64,000 nt of DNA from an uncultured Ruminococcus sp. GTDB taxonomy: Bacteria; Bacillota; Clostridia; Oscillospirales; Ruminococcaceae. The notes beneath the pieces were generated by a model. The model saw nothing but the letters and a program-made list of their open reading frames with translations. It was not told the DNA's origin and did no database searches. Location: NCBI GenBank assembly GCA_910576995.1, contig CAJTLC010000006.1, positions 62,001 through 126,000 on the forward strand. The letters are read 5' to 3'. Shown here one piece after another: positions 24,305-33,045 of this stretch. Position 1 is the stretch's first letter. Each line of letters begins with the position of its first letter. A program made the position numbers and the translations under genes.

Positions 24305-25261
24305 TCAAGTGGAATTGCTGTAAAGTTTGTCTATCATTTCTTTGTCACGGTCGATCGTGCTTCCCGTTGTAGTAAGCATATCTCCTGTTATCATTGCATT
24401 CATTCCTGAACGAAATGCTTTCTCTCCAAGATCAGCCATAAGCGCACGCCCTGCCGCAAATCTTATATCGGCTGTCGGATTTATAAATCTGAAAATCGCC
24501 GAAGTACGCAATATGTCATCCTCGCTAATTTTCTTTAAATCTCCAAACGGAGTGCCTTTTACAGGTATCAGAACATTAATCGGAATCGAATCGGCTTGCA
24601 GTTTTGCGAGTTCGAACGCCATATCTATCCTATCATCCCACGTTTCACCCATTCCGATAATTCCGCCCGAACATATTGATAAACCGCATTTTTTAGCAAG
24701 CTGAATACACTTTATCTTGTCATCGTATGTATGAGATGTGCAGATATTCGGGAAAAATCTTCTCGACGTTTCGAGATTGCAGTGATAACGGCTGACGCCT
24801 GATTTTTTCAATTCGCGAAATTGTTCTTCAGTAAGAAGTCCGTGGGAAGCGCAAATTTTAATTTTACCTCCGCTGATTTTTTTGTATGCCGAGACTGACT
24901 TTTTAAAATCATTTTCATTAAGATTTTTCCCTGCCGTAACAACAGAAAAACGGCTGACTCCTTTTGATTCGCTATATCTGCATTCTTCGGCAATTTTATT
25001 TTCATCAAGAAAATCGTAATATTCAACAGAAGCGGCATTATGTGCAGATTGAGCGCAGAATTTGCAGTTTTCCGGGCATCTTCCGCTTTTGCCGTTGACT
25101 ATGCTGCACATTTCAATTTCATTGCCACAAAATTTTCGGCGAATCATATCCGCTCCCTTTCGAAGTTCATCTAATTCAGACGTAAGCAAAAACTCATTGT
25201 CTACGCAGCGTTCAAGCCTGAAACCGTTTATAATTTTTTCAGCAAGATTCAAAATATTCAT
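24305..25261 (-). CDS. bioB: Biotin synthase
   Basis: 318 residues, radical SAM. The cluster motif GRCPENCKFCAQSAHN is exact, and SRYHCNLETSRRFFPNICTSHTYDDK, SGGIIGMGETWDDRI and the late AAGRALMADLGEKAF are BioB blocks. It inserts sulfur into dethiobiotin. The ATG overlaps the bioY stop (ATGA). Paired with the transporter BioY under one BirA-like operator, so this locus both imports biotin and can finish its synthesis from dethiobiotin; bioA, bioD and bioF are not in the window. Confidence 0.96.
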   Translation of the reverse strand: MNILNLAEKIINGFRLERCVDNEFLLTSELDELRKGADMIRRKFCGNEIEMCSIVNGKSGRCPENCKFCAQSAHNAASVEYYDFLDENKIAEECRYSESKGVSRFSVVTAGKNLNENDFKKSVSAYKKISGGKIKICASHGLLTEEQFRELKKSGVSRYHCNLETSRRFFPNICTSHTYDDKIKCIQLAKKCGLSICSGGIIGMGETWDDRIDMAFELAKLQADSIPINVLIPVKGTPFGDLKKISEDDILRTSAIFRFINPTADIRFAAGRALMADLGEKAFRSGMNAMITGDMLTTTGSTIDRDKEMIDKLYSNST

Positions 25262-25803
25262 GATATCATTTCCTCCTTATGCAGTACCGGAATAAGTCTT
25301 TTTCCAATAAATGCCGTAAATACGCATAAAAATACGTCCCATGTCAATGGAAGCAAACATTGGAATGCGACTGTGAAAACTGCCGCGTCGGATTTAAGAT
25401 ACAGAAATGTTATTGCAATATCATAAAGCGTACCTATCAGAAATATAGGGATACAGCCGGCAAGACTTCCCAACAGAAGCCGCTTGAAAGTAGGTTTGCC
25501 TGAATAACATATTTTTCCTGTAACATATGTGCCGACAATAAAACCTATCAGAAATCCAAACGTCGGATAAAGAATATATGAAATTCCGCCGCCGCCTGTA
25601 AAGATCGGAACTCCCATAAGCCCTAAAACCACATATATTCCAACGCTTATCGCTCCGTTTCGTCCGCCGAGAAGAACGCCTGCAAGAGTTGTAAATAAAA
25701 TCTGTAAAGTGATTGGACAAAATGGCATTGGAATTTTTATAAATCCGCCGACCGCCGTTAATGCTGCAAACATTGAGATAAGAATCAGATTTTTTGTTTT
25801 CAA
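25258..25803 (-). CDS. bioY: Biotin transporter BioY
   Basis: 181 residues, about six membrane segments. LISMFAALTAVGGFIKIPMPFCPITLQILFTTLAGVLLGGRNGAISVGIYVVLGLMGVPIF is the BioY signature, followed by GGGGISYILYPTFGFLIGFIVG. It is the biotin S component of an ECF transporter. The start codon at 25803 reads TTG (GAGGAGGCGATAAAATTG), an unusual choice decided by the well-placed Shine-Dalgarno and by the N-terminus. Confidence 0.94.
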   Translation of the reverse strand: MKTKNLILISMFAALTAVGGFIKIPMPFCPITLQILFTTLAGVLLGGRNGAISVGIYVVLGLMGVPIFTGGGGISYILYPTFGFLIGFIVGTYVTGKICYSGKPTFKRLLLGSLAGCIPIFLIGTLYDIAITFLYLKSDAAVFTVAFQCLLPLTWDVFLCVFTAFIGKRLIPVLHKEEMIS

Positions 25804-25822
25804 TTTTATCGCCTCCTCAATT

Positions 25823-25879
25823 ATTATAGCACATCATGCTTATATTGTCAACTGTTTTTTAGAAAAAAGTTGACAATAT
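25823..25879 (-). promoter_or_regulatory. bioYB promoter with overlapping BirA-like operator
   Basis: Promoter on the minus strand: TTGACA (25851-25846), 17-base spacer, TATAAT (25828-25823), fully consensus. A perfect 11-bp inverted repeat ATATTGTCAAC, 16 bases, GTTGACAATAT (25842-25879) covers the -35. Half-sites of TTGT(T/C)AAC with a 14-16 base gap are the known form of BirA operators in Firmicutes, so biotin-dependent repression is expected. Confidence 0.82.
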
Positions 25880-25889
25880 GTTTAAAAAT

Positions 25890-25920
25890 AATATTCCGAA
25901 GAATTTTTCTTCGGAATATT
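25890..25920 (-). terminator. Terminator of the RNA methyltransferase gene
   Basis: AATATTCCGAAGAA and TTCTTCGGAATATT form a 14-bp stem; on the minus strand ATTTTTAAAC follows. Confidence 0.88.
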
Positions 25921-25927
25921 ACAATTA

Positions 25928-26743
25928 TTATTTTCGGCATAACTCCCAGAACGCGACAGCGCTTGCCGCCGCAACATTCAGCGAATCTACGCCATTTGCC
26001 ATGGGTATTTTTATTGTGTAATCGCAGGCGTCTATAGTGGAATTTTTCAATCCCTCCCCTTCCGTTCCGAGAATTACCGCTATTTTTCCGGAATTTCTCA
26101 AGCGCGTGTCGTCAATGTCAACCGTATTTTTTCGAAGAGCCATAGCTGCTGTGACAAAACCCTGCTCCCTTAAATACTTAATATAATCCGGAGAATCTCC
26201 TCCGATAAATGTCCATGGAATTTGAAAAACAGTCCCCATACTTACGCGAACAGAACGCCGATAAAGCGGATCGCTGGAAGATTCCGTAAGAAGTACCGCA
26301 TCTACATCAAGAGCAGCAGCCGAACGGATAATTGCTCCAACGTTTGTCTGATTCATTACATCTTCAAGCAATGCTATCTTTTTGGCTTTTCCGCAAATTT
26401 CATTAGCTGTCGGGAGTTCCTTCCGCCGCATCACGCATAGGATACCCTGCGTCAGTTTGAATCCTGTAATTTCAGTCAAAACATCGCTTTCCGCAGTATA
26501 TACAGGAATCTCTCCTACGCGTTCAAGAATATCCCTGCCCTGACCATTGATATATTTGCGTTCGATAAGCATAGATATCGGCTCATATCCTTCATCAAGC
26601 GCAAGTCTTATAACTTTTGGACTTTCAGCAATAAATATGCCAAGTCCGGGTTCGAAATAACGTTTAAGCTGTATTTCGTTGCTTATTGTATACGGTGTAA
26701 GTTCTTCTATAGATAAATCTTTTATCTCTATGATTTTCGGCAT
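25928..26743 (-). CDS. TrmH/SpoU family RNA 2'-O-ribose methyltransferase
   Basis: 271 residues: an N-terminal substrate-binding domain (~1-110) and a SPOUT catalytic domain. The three SpoU motifs read LLEDVMNQTNVGAIIRSA, VILGTEGEGLKN and IPMANGVDSLNVAAASAVAF. The family modifies rRNA or tRNA riboses; the exact target cannot be told. Monocistronic with its own terminator. Confidence 0.92.
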   Translation of the reverse strand: MPKIIEIKDLSIEELTPYTISNEIQLKRYFEPGLGIFIAESPKVIRLALDEGYEPISMLIERKYINGQGRDILERVGEIPVYTAESDVLTEITGFKLTQGILCVMRRKELPTANEICGKAKKIALLEDVMNQTNVGAIIRSAAALDVDAVLLTESSSDPLYRRSVRVSMGTVFQIPWTFIGGDSPDYIKYLREQGFVTAAMALRKNTVDIDDTRLRNSGKIAVILGTEGEGLKNSTIDACDYTIKIPMANGVDSLNVAAASAVAFWELCRK

Positions 26744-26752
26744 TATTTCTCC

Positions 26753-29602
26753 TTATCCAACAAGTATCTGTCTGAGTAATACAAGGTCGTATACATCAAG
26801 TCTACCATCGCCGTCTATATCGGCAGCCACGCTCTGTTTGGCATTAAGCTTTCCGGAAGTCAACAAATATTTGCTCAGCATTACCAAATCAGCTGCTTTA
26901 ACGCTTCCGTCTCCGTCAACATCTCCGATGACAGGCTTATCCGGCGCTGACGTCGTAGTTTTAGGCGTTTCGGTAGTTTTCGGGACTGAAGTTGTAGTAG
27001 ACGCCGTAGTTTCCGCAGCTTTTGTGGTAGTGGTCGTTGTAGTTGTAAATGTCTCTGCCGTCCATTTCTGACAATCATTATTTGTTGGCGACCATTGCTG
27101 AACATTCGCACCACTCGCTTTATCGGCAGCAGCCGTTTCAACAAGACAAACGTCTTTCGAAGCGCGCGTCATAATATAGTATGTTCCGTCAGGATTCTTA
27201 GCAAATTTGAAAAGCATCGCGCTGTCTTTCGCGGAATATTCTGCAATATTTATATTGCCGCCGTCAGCGGAACCGACCGCACGGAGAACATATTTCGGAT
27301 TTGAATATGAACGGATATAGTAGTAATTTCCGCCGCCTGAAAATGCCTGAAGAGTCCACTGCTGACTCTTGAAATGACCTGTAGCCCACTGCTGAACATT
27401 GGTATCAGCCTCCATTTTTCCGGCTTCAATGTCCATTACCATGCCGCTGTTCACATTTTCAAATTCATATATAACATTTGTATCCATTTTGCAGCCCGGA
27501 TTTGAAATTTCTTCAAGAATCCAGTCCTGGCAATTTGCTCCGTTGATCTCCCACTGTTGAACATTTGCACCGCTCTGAGCCGACGCGTCAGCAATTTCAA
27601 CAGCCGATTTACCGTTTGAAACTCTCGTGCGCAGCTTATAAGAACCATCGGCATTCGGAGTGAACATAAACTGCTGATTCGTACCGCCGTTGTACTTATA
27701 AATGTCTATATTAGTACCGTTCGCTGTCTTTTTGCCTGCAACGTCAAGCATGAATGTTCCGCCGTCTCCTACTGCGGAAGCGATATAATAATAACCGTCG
27801 CCTGCGTCGATAAGCTTCCAGATATCATGAGTAACTCCATCGGCAGTTCCCCACTGCTGAACATTCGCACCATTTTCGGCTTTTGCGCCGTCAACCTGCA
27901 TATAAAGCCCCGAATTGACATTTTTGAATCTGTATGTTGAACCGTTTGTAAACGAAGCTGACGTCGCTGTGCCAAGATCAACATGTCTGAGGAACGGCGA
28001 AGCATATTTTGTCGAGATCCATGAAGCGAATTCGCTGTCGGTAATATACCTCATATCTTCCGCCGAAAGCTTATCTCCCGAATATTTCGTGCAGAATGCC
28101 TTTGTATCAGTATTTTTAGTATTATAAGCGTCAAGAAGGCTGTAGCCGTAATTCGTTTTATTCGGATACCAGCTCGAAGTAGTTTTAGCCTTGTATCCTA
28201 TCGGCGAAGGCGTTCCGTTAACGGTATCGGAAATGTACGAATTATCGTCGCGGCATGGGTCTTTGCTTCCCATCATAAGAGCCTGCGCCAGGGAATATCC
28301 CTGAAAACGATTGTTCTGAGAAACCATGTCAGAGCCGTCGCCGCCGATGATGCCCGATGTTGCCGAACCGTTATCCGAAGTTCCGTAAGCCGAATAATAG
28401 TTGTTATAAATATGTGCCGAACCGTTGCCAAGCTGAGGACAACGACGCACGTTTTCATCCCACCAGTTATAGAGAAGAGTTGTTCGATCGCGTGTAATCT
28501 CGTCATTCTGAGTTCCGTATGCAACTGTCCAGTAACGATTCTTCAGATGGCAATAAGATATAGTAATATAATCGGGCGAGCGAAGTCTGTCCTTTGCGTC
28601 CATATAAGATTCATACGGAGTGTTTATCCAGATGAATTTGCCGACCTCGTCCTGACCGTCGCCTTTTCTGTTGTATGAAAGCTGCGATTCAAAATAAATA
28701 TGATCTATCCAGATCTGGCGCGACGACCAAACATTTATAAGAATGCGGTTAGGTACGTTTTTTGCAACCATTTTAAGATTTCGGAAAATTATATTATCCG
28801 ACGGACTGTCACTCACTGCGCCGTATGCGTCATTAGTGCGGAATTGGCTGTCATAGATCGTATGCGAACCGTAACATCCCACGATCGTTTTATTATCACG
28901 AATTCTCGTATTGCCTTTTTTCTGCATATCGATGTCGCCCGTAATAACGATAGTCTGCGCGCCTGCGGAATTCAACTGCTTTTCAAGATCGTCGGCAGTT
29001 GAAACATAAACAACTTCGCCTAAAAGTCCGCCTATAGTTCCTGCTTTTTCGCCTGCGGGAGTCATTGCATTTGCTGCATATCCCTCCAACCCGTCAAGAT
29101 TTATCTTATACTTCTGGAATTCCGCTCCTGAATAAGCAGAAAGTCCGAATCCAACGCCCTCCGTGTATGTAAGCGCCTTTGAGGGATCGGCATTGCTTGT
29201 TATTTTATAATAAAGATAATAGCCGTCGAAATCTTTTTGTACTCCCTCGATTTTCCAGCGCTGCGACGCGGAATCCGTATCGGCTGCAAGTGAAACACCC
29301 GAACCGCCTGCTGTAAGTATTTTTCCGTCGGCTGAATTCACAATCTCGTAAATGCCGTTGCTTATGTAATTAAGCGACCATTTTTCATTATCCGCTCCCG
29401 TCATTACAGAAGGCGTAAGATTTACTCCGCTCGACGTTGCATTATTATCAGTATCGAACATACCAAGCCGGAATTCCTGCGCCGGATAACTTACTGCCGC
29501 GTCAGCTTCCAGCGTCTGACTGTTAAAAGCTGTAAACGCGCCTGCCACACTTGAAAATCCAAGCACGGATGCGACTATCAGCGAACTAAAAATTTTCTTC
29601 AT
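26753..29602 (-). CDS. Secreted PL1-type pectate lyase with ricin-type modules and type I dockerin
   Basis: 949 residues. Signal peptide ~1-36; a first ricin-type beta-trefoil-like module ~40-170 (QRW and AEFQKYKINL patterns); a right-handed beta-helix pectate lyase ~190-540 with IWIDHIYF and the NVRRCPQLGNGSAHIYNNYY block; two more trefoil modules ~555-850 (repeated NGANVQQW motifs, CBM13-like); a Thr-rich linker ~853-890; and a type I dockerin ~892-949 with two clean calcium loops, GDVDGDGSVKAADLVMLSKY and ADIDGDGRLDVYDLVLLRQI. It would cleave pectin as a cellulosome component. PL subfamily is uncertain. Confidence 0.93.
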   Translation of the reverse strand: MKKIFSSLIVASVLGFSSVAGAFTAFNSQTLEADAAVSYPAQEFRLGMFDTDNNATSSGVNLTPSVMTGADNEKWSLNYISNGIYEIVNSADGKILTAGGSGVSLAADTDSASQRWKIEGVQKDFDGYYLYYKITSNADPSKALTYTEGVGFGLSAYSGAEFQKYKINLDGLEGYAANAMTPAGEKAGTIGGLLGEVVYVSTADDLEKQLNSAGAQTIVITGDIDMQKKGNTRIRDNKTIVGCYGSHTIYDSQFRTNDAYGAVSDSPSDNIIFRNLKMVAKNVPNRILINVWSSRQIWIDHIYFESQLSYNRKGDGQDEVGKFIWINTPYESYMDAKDRLRSPDYITISYCHLKNRYWTVAYGTQNDEITRDRTTLLYNWWDENVRRCPQLGNGSAHIYNNYYSAYGTSDNGSATSGIIGGDGSDMVSQNNRFQGYSLAQALMMGSKDPCRDDNSYISDTVNGTPSPIGYKAKTTSSWYPNKTNYGYSLLDAYNTKNTDTKAFCTKYSGDKLSAEDMRYITDSEFASWISTKYASPFLRHVDLGTATSASFTNGSTYRFKNVNSGLYMQVDGAKAENGANVQQWGTADGVTHDIWKLIDAGDGYYYIASAVGDGGTFMLDVAGKKTANGTNIDIYKYNGGTNQQFMFTPNADGSYKLRTRVSNGKSAVEIADASAQSGANVQQWEINGANCQDWILEEISNPGCKMDTNVIYEFENVNSGMVMDIEAGKMEADTNVQQWATGHFKSQQWTLQAFSGGGNYYYIRSYSNPKYVLRAVGSADGGNINIAEYSAKDSAMLFKFAKNPDGTYYIMTRASKDVCLVETAAADKASGANVQQWSPTNNDCQKWTAETFTTTTTTTTKAAETTASTTTSVPKTTETPKTTTSAPDKPVIGDVDGDGSVKAADLVMLSKYLLTSGKLNAKQSVAADIDGDGRLDVYDLVLLRQILVG

Positions 29603-29634
29603 ATGCTATTCCTCCAAAATTAGTTTCTACTAAA

Positions 29635-29663
29635 ATTATACAAAATTATATACAGATTGTCAA
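29635..29663 (-). promoter_or_regulatory. SigA-type promoter of the pectate lyase gene
   Basis: On the minus strand TTGACA (29663-29658), 17-base spacer, TATAAT (29640-29635): consensus. Short leader with TTGGAGGAATAG as Shine-Dalgarno. Confidence 0.85.
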
Positions 29664-29772
29664 TAAAAAATAATTGCCATTTTCATACTTTTTTCTGCAT
29701 ATCAGAATCCGACTATGCAATATAATCTCCTTTGTAATTAAGTGAAACGCAAAAATGCATACTAAAAAACTG

Positions 29773-29801
29773 TTGCATTTTATAATAATATGTGGTATAA
29801 T
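29773..29801 (+). promoter_or_regulatory. Promoter of the small gene at 29856
   Basis: TTGCAT, 17-base spacer, TATAAT. A type 1 repeat-like end (AGAGCTTGTTCGG) begins just after the -10. Confidence 0.75.
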
Positions 29802-29855
29802 ATAAGAGCTTGTTCGGAACAATTCGACAGATTTTGCAAAAGGAGAGAAAAAATT

Positions 29856-30083
29856 ATGAATCCAATGGGACTTTTTAAAATCAAACCGCTTTTTGAGCAA
29901 TTCACTCAGGATCACCCGAAACTTCCTATGTTTTTCATGGCGGCTGCCGATTCTATCGATAAAGACAGCGTACTTGAAGTGACCGTCCGCAATTCAAAAG
30001 GTGAAACAATGAAAACAAATATCAGGGTCAACGACAACGATATTGCTCTATTTGGCGAGATCAAAAAAATGCAGAAAAAATAA
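29856..30083 (+). CDS. Small soluble protein of unknown function
   Basis: 75 residues from the ATG at 29856 with AAAGGAGAG upstream; its own promoter and terminator make a clean monocistronic unit, so it is very likely real. The sequence (MNPMGLFKIKPLFEQFTQDHPKLPMFFMAAADSIDKDSVLEVTVRNSKGE...) looks like a small alpha/beta protein, with no metal-binding or membrane motif. I do not recognise the family. Confidence 0.75.
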   Translation: MNPMGLFKIKPLFEQFTQDHPKLPMFFMAAADSIDKDSVLEVTVRNSKGETMKTNIRVNDNDIALFGEIKKMQKK

Positions 30084-30090
30084 TTTCTGT

Positions 30091-30122
30091 CCCCATGAAT
30101 CATTTTCATGGGGAATTTTTTT
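30091..30122 (+). terminator. Terminator before csoR
   Basis: CCCCATGAA and TTCATGGGG around a five-base loop, followed by AATTTTTTT. Confidence 0.92.
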
Positions 30123-30132
30123 GAAAAAACCG

Positions 30133-30192
30133 TTGACAAATACTCCACGGGGGTATATAATGTATATAGTTAAAAATACCCCCGTGGAGTAT
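30133..30192 (+). promoter_or_regulatory. csoR-copA promoter with two CsoR-type operators
   Basis: TTGACA (30133-30138), 17-base spacer, TATAAT (30156-30161). The 17-base word ATACTCCACGGGGGTAT (30140-30156) fills the spacer, and its exact reverse complement ATACCCCCGTGGAGTAT (30176-30192) lies just downstream of the start. Both resemble GC-rich CsoR sites. Copper-free CsoR would occlude the promoter and block elongation. Confidence 0.88.
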
Positions 30193-30207
30193 ATTAGGAG
30201 GTTTGAC

Positions 30208-30513
30208 ATGAAAGAAAACGATAATTGCTGCTGCCGATTCAAAAAAACTCCGAGAAGCGAAGAAACTTCACGGCAGCTTAGAAACAGAATAAACAGGATC
30301 ATCGGTCAGCTTAACGGAATCCAGAAGATGCTCGATGAAAATCGCTATTGCGGCGATATTCTTACGCAAATTTCCGCTGTTGAAAGCGCTCTGCAAAACG
30401 TTGGATATATAATCCTTGAGGAACATATGCAAACTTGCGTGATTGAAGAGATCAGAAACGGTAATAATGATATTGTTGCAGAAGCTATTGAACTTATCAA
30501 GAAATTAAAGTAG
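30208..30513 (+). CDS. csoR: Copper-sensing transcriptional repressor CsoR
   Basis: 101 residues from the ATG at 30208 (TTAGGAGGTTTGAC before it). A four-helix DUF156 protein: RLRNRINRIIGQLNGIQKML-like helix, then the Cu(I) ligands Cys in RYCGDIL, His and Cys in EEHMQTCV. The N-terminal NCCCRF adds extra cysteines. Autoregulated through the paired operators. It sits ten bases before copA. Confidence 0.93.
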   Translation: MKENDNCCCRFKKTPRSEETSRQLRNRINRIIGQLNGIQKMLDENRYCGDILTQISAVESALQNVGYIILEEHMQTCVIEEIRNGNNDIVAEAIELIKKLK

Positions 30514-30523
30514 GAGTATTGCC

Positions 30524-33037
30524 ATGAAAAAATTAAAATACGACGTCACAGGAATGACTTGCTCGGCATGTCAAGCTCATGTCGAAAAAGCCGTAAAAAA
30601 CATCGTCGGAGTTTCTTCCGTAAACGTTAACCTGCTTCGAAATTTCATGCAGGTAGAATTTGATGAAAATACTGCAAACTCCGCGAAAATTATCGCAGCT
30701 GTAGAAAAAGCAGGCTATGGCGCGTCAGAACAGGAAGCCAAAATTCCCCAAAAAGACGGGGATAACGAATTAAAAAAAATGAAACTAAGGCTTATAAGTT
30801 CAGTTTGCTTTCTTGTGCCGCTCTTTTATATATGTATGGGTCATATGGTAAACGCGCCTATTCCCACGATTTTTAGCGGAAGCGAAAACATGATGACCTT
30901 TGCCCTGACTCAATTTTTGCTAACCGTTCCGATAATCGCCCTGAACTTTCATTTTTTCAGAAACGGTTTCAAAAATCTCCTGCACCGCGCTCCAAATATG
31001 GACAGCCTTATCGCTATCGGAGCTGCTGCTGCATTTTTGTACAGTCTTTATGGAACTTATATGATGGCTTATCATATGGGAAGAGGCAATTTCACCTACG
31101 CTCATGAATATATGATGAATCTTTATTACGAATCGTGCGGAACGATACTTACTCTGATAACTGTCGGTAAATTTCTCGAAGCCAAAAGTAAACGAAAAAC
31201 TTCCGACGCCGTAAGTAAACTTGTAAATCTTGCGCCTAAAACGGCTATAGTTTTGCGAAACGATTCTGAAATCGAAATTCCTGCTTCCGAAATAGTTGTG
31301 GGGGATATTTTTCTTTTGAAAGCAGGCGCGTCCGTTCCATGCGACGGTACAATTATCGAAGGAAGTTGTTCTGTTGATCAATCGGCATTAACAGGAGAAA
31401 GCATTCCCGTAATAAAAAATGTCGGCGACACTCTTATGAGTGCAAGCGTTTCCACCGGCGGCTCGGCAAAATGCCGATGCGATAAGATCGAAAAGGATTC
31501 AACACTTTCTCAGATAATCGCTCTGGTGGAGGACGCCTCCGCTTCAAAAGCACCTATAGCGCGTCTTGCCGATAAAATAAGCGGGATATTCGTTCCTATA
31601 GTGATAGCAATAGCAATTTCAGCCGCTGTTATATGGATGATATGCACCGGAGATATTGCTGCCTCTCTTAAAGCCGCGATATCAGTTCTTGTAATTTCGT
31701 GTCCCTGTTCTCTCGGTCTTGCAACTCCAACAGCTATCATGGTAGGAACAGGTAAAGGCGCGCAAAATGGAATTCTCATCAAATCAGCTGAAAGCCTTGA
31801 AACTGCACATAGTATCACTGCTGTCGTACTTGATAAAACAGGTACCTGCACAAAAGGACGCCCGACAGTTCGCGAAATTTTTCCCAGCGAAATTATCGAA
31901 AGCGATCTTCTTACGCTTGCCGGCTCTCTCGAGGCGTATTCCTCTCATCCTATCGCTAAATCTATTCTGGAATTCTGCCGCGAAAGAAATATTCCGCAGC
32001 TTGGCTGTACAAATTATCAAGAAACCGAGGGCGGAGGAATTTCAGGCACGGTTGACGGAAAAAATGTAATGATCGGAAATATTCGTCTTATGAAACAAAA
32101 TAATATCGATCCTGCCGAATTCGTAAATAAGGCGGAGAAGTCTGCACAAAACGGAGCTATTCCGCTTTATACCGCCGTAGACGGAAAATTTTCAGGTATA
32201 ATTACGATTTCCGATCCGATAAAGCCTACTTCTGCGGAAGCTGTTTCCATGATGAAAGAAATGGGACTGAAAACCATAATGCTTACAGGCGACAATGCGA
32301 AAACTGCCGAATCGATTCGCCGCGAACTTGGCATTGACAACGTATATGCCGAACTTCTGCCCAAAGATAAGACAGACATTATAGCTAAACTTCGCGAAAA
32401 CGGCGAGTGTACCGCAATGATAGGCGACGGTATAAACGACGCTCCGGCTCTTGCTGCCTCCGACGTTGGAATGGCTATCGGAGCAGGTCAGGATATTGCA
32501 ATAGAATCTGCGGATATCGTATTGATGAAAAGCGATCTCCGCGACGCTGCGGAAGCAATCAGGCTCAGCAGAGCGACGATGCGCAATATAAAACAAAATT
32601 TATTCTGGGCGCTTTTTTACAATGCTCTCGGAATTCCACTTGCCGCAGGACTTTTCTTCCCAATTTTCAAATGGCAGCTAAATCCAATGTTCGGCGCAGC
32701 AGCTATGAGCCTTAGTTCGGTTTGCGTTGTCACAAATGCTTTGCGGCTGAATTTCTTTAAGCCAAAAAGAAGTCCTATTACCGAAGAATCGCTATCTACA
32801 GACGATATTCCGCGAAAGGAGGTGACAACTATGAAGAAAACAATGTTTATCGACGGTATGATGTGCAGCCACTGTACAGGCATGGTCACTAAAGTGCTGA
32901 ACGCTATCGACGGAGTTTCCGCAGAAGTTTCGCTTGAAAACAAATGCGCTTATATCGAACTTTCAAAGAAAGTCTCCGACGACGTTCTCATAAATGCAGT
33001 TACAGATGCAGGTTATGAAGTAAAAAGCATAAAATAA
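30524..33037 (+). CDS. copA: Copper-exporting P1B-type ATPase fused to a C-terminal CopZ-like domain
   Basis: 837 residues. N-terminal heavy-metal domain with GMTCSACQAHV (~10-20); eight-helix ATPase core with the CPC metal motif in VISCPCSLGLATPTA, phosphorylation site DKTGTCTKGRP, SHPIAKS in the nucleotide domain, GDGINDAPALAASDVG hinge and a final membrane pair. Unusually, a second complete metal domain follows the last helices (residues 770-837, GMMCSHCTGMVTKVL). It exports Cu(I). Translation of the last domain alone is also possible (see separate entry). Confidence 0.95.
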   Translation: MKKLKYDVTGMTCSACQAHVEKAVKNIVGVSSVNVNLLRNFMQVEFDENTANSAKIIAAVEKAGYGASEQEAKIPQKDGDNELKKMKLRLISSVCFLVPLFYICMGHMVNAPIPTIFSGSENMMTFALTQFLLTVPIIALNFHFFRNGFKNLLHRAPNMDSLIAIGAAAAFLYSLYGTYMMAYHMGRGNFTYAHEYMMNLYYESCGTILTLITVGKFLEAKSKRKTSDAVSKLVNLAPKTAIVLRNDSEIEIPASEIVVGDIFLLKAGASVPCDGTIIEGSCSVDQSALTGESIPVIKNVGDTLMSASVSTGGSAKCRCDKIEKDSTLSQIIALVEDASASKAPIARLADKISGIFVPIVIAIAISAAVIWMICTGDIAASLKAAISVLVISCPCSLGLATPTAIMVGTGKGAQNGILIKSAESLETAHSITAVVLDKTGTCTKGRPTVREIFPSEIIESDLLTLAGSLEAYSSHPIAKSILEFCRERNIPQLGCTNYQETEGGGISGTVDGKNVMIGNIRLMKQNNIDPAEFVNKAEKSAQNGAIPLYTAVDGKFSGIITISDPIKPTSAEAVSMMKEMGLKTIMLTGDNAKTAESIRRELGIDNVYAELLPKDKTDIIAKLRENGECTAMIGDGINDAPALAASDVGMAIGAGQDIAIESADIVLMKSDLRDAAEAIRLSRATMRNIKQNLFWALFYNALGIPLAAGLFFPIFKWQLNPMFGAAAMSLSSVCVVTNALRLNFFKPKRSPITEESLSTDDIPRKEVTTMKKTMFIDGMMCSHCTGMVTKVLNAIDGVSAEVSLENKCAYIELSKKVSDDVLINAVTDAGYEVKSIK
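32831..33037 (+). CDS. Possible internal in-frame start giving free CopZ copper chaperone
   Basis: Codon 770 of copA is an ATG preceded by AAAGGAGGTGA with six bases of spacing, better than the copA start itself. Initiation there would give a 68-residue protein, exactly the usual length of CopZ, with the MMCSHC metal site and a ferredoxin-like fold. Either a copA stop codon was lost and the two genes became fused while the copZ signal stayed, or both fused and free forms are made. This entry overlaps copA in the same frame. Confidence 0.5.
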   Translation: MKKTMFIDGMMCSHCTGMVTKVLNAIDGVSAEVSLENKCAYIELSKKVSDDVLINAVTDAGYEVKSIK

Positions 33038-33045
33038 GATGATTA

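Noticed and set aside
30043..30207. Longer N-terminus for CsoR
   Set aside because: The upstream frame runs through the terminator, promoter and operators; the ATG at 30208 has a strong Shine-Dalgarno and gives the normal CsoR length.
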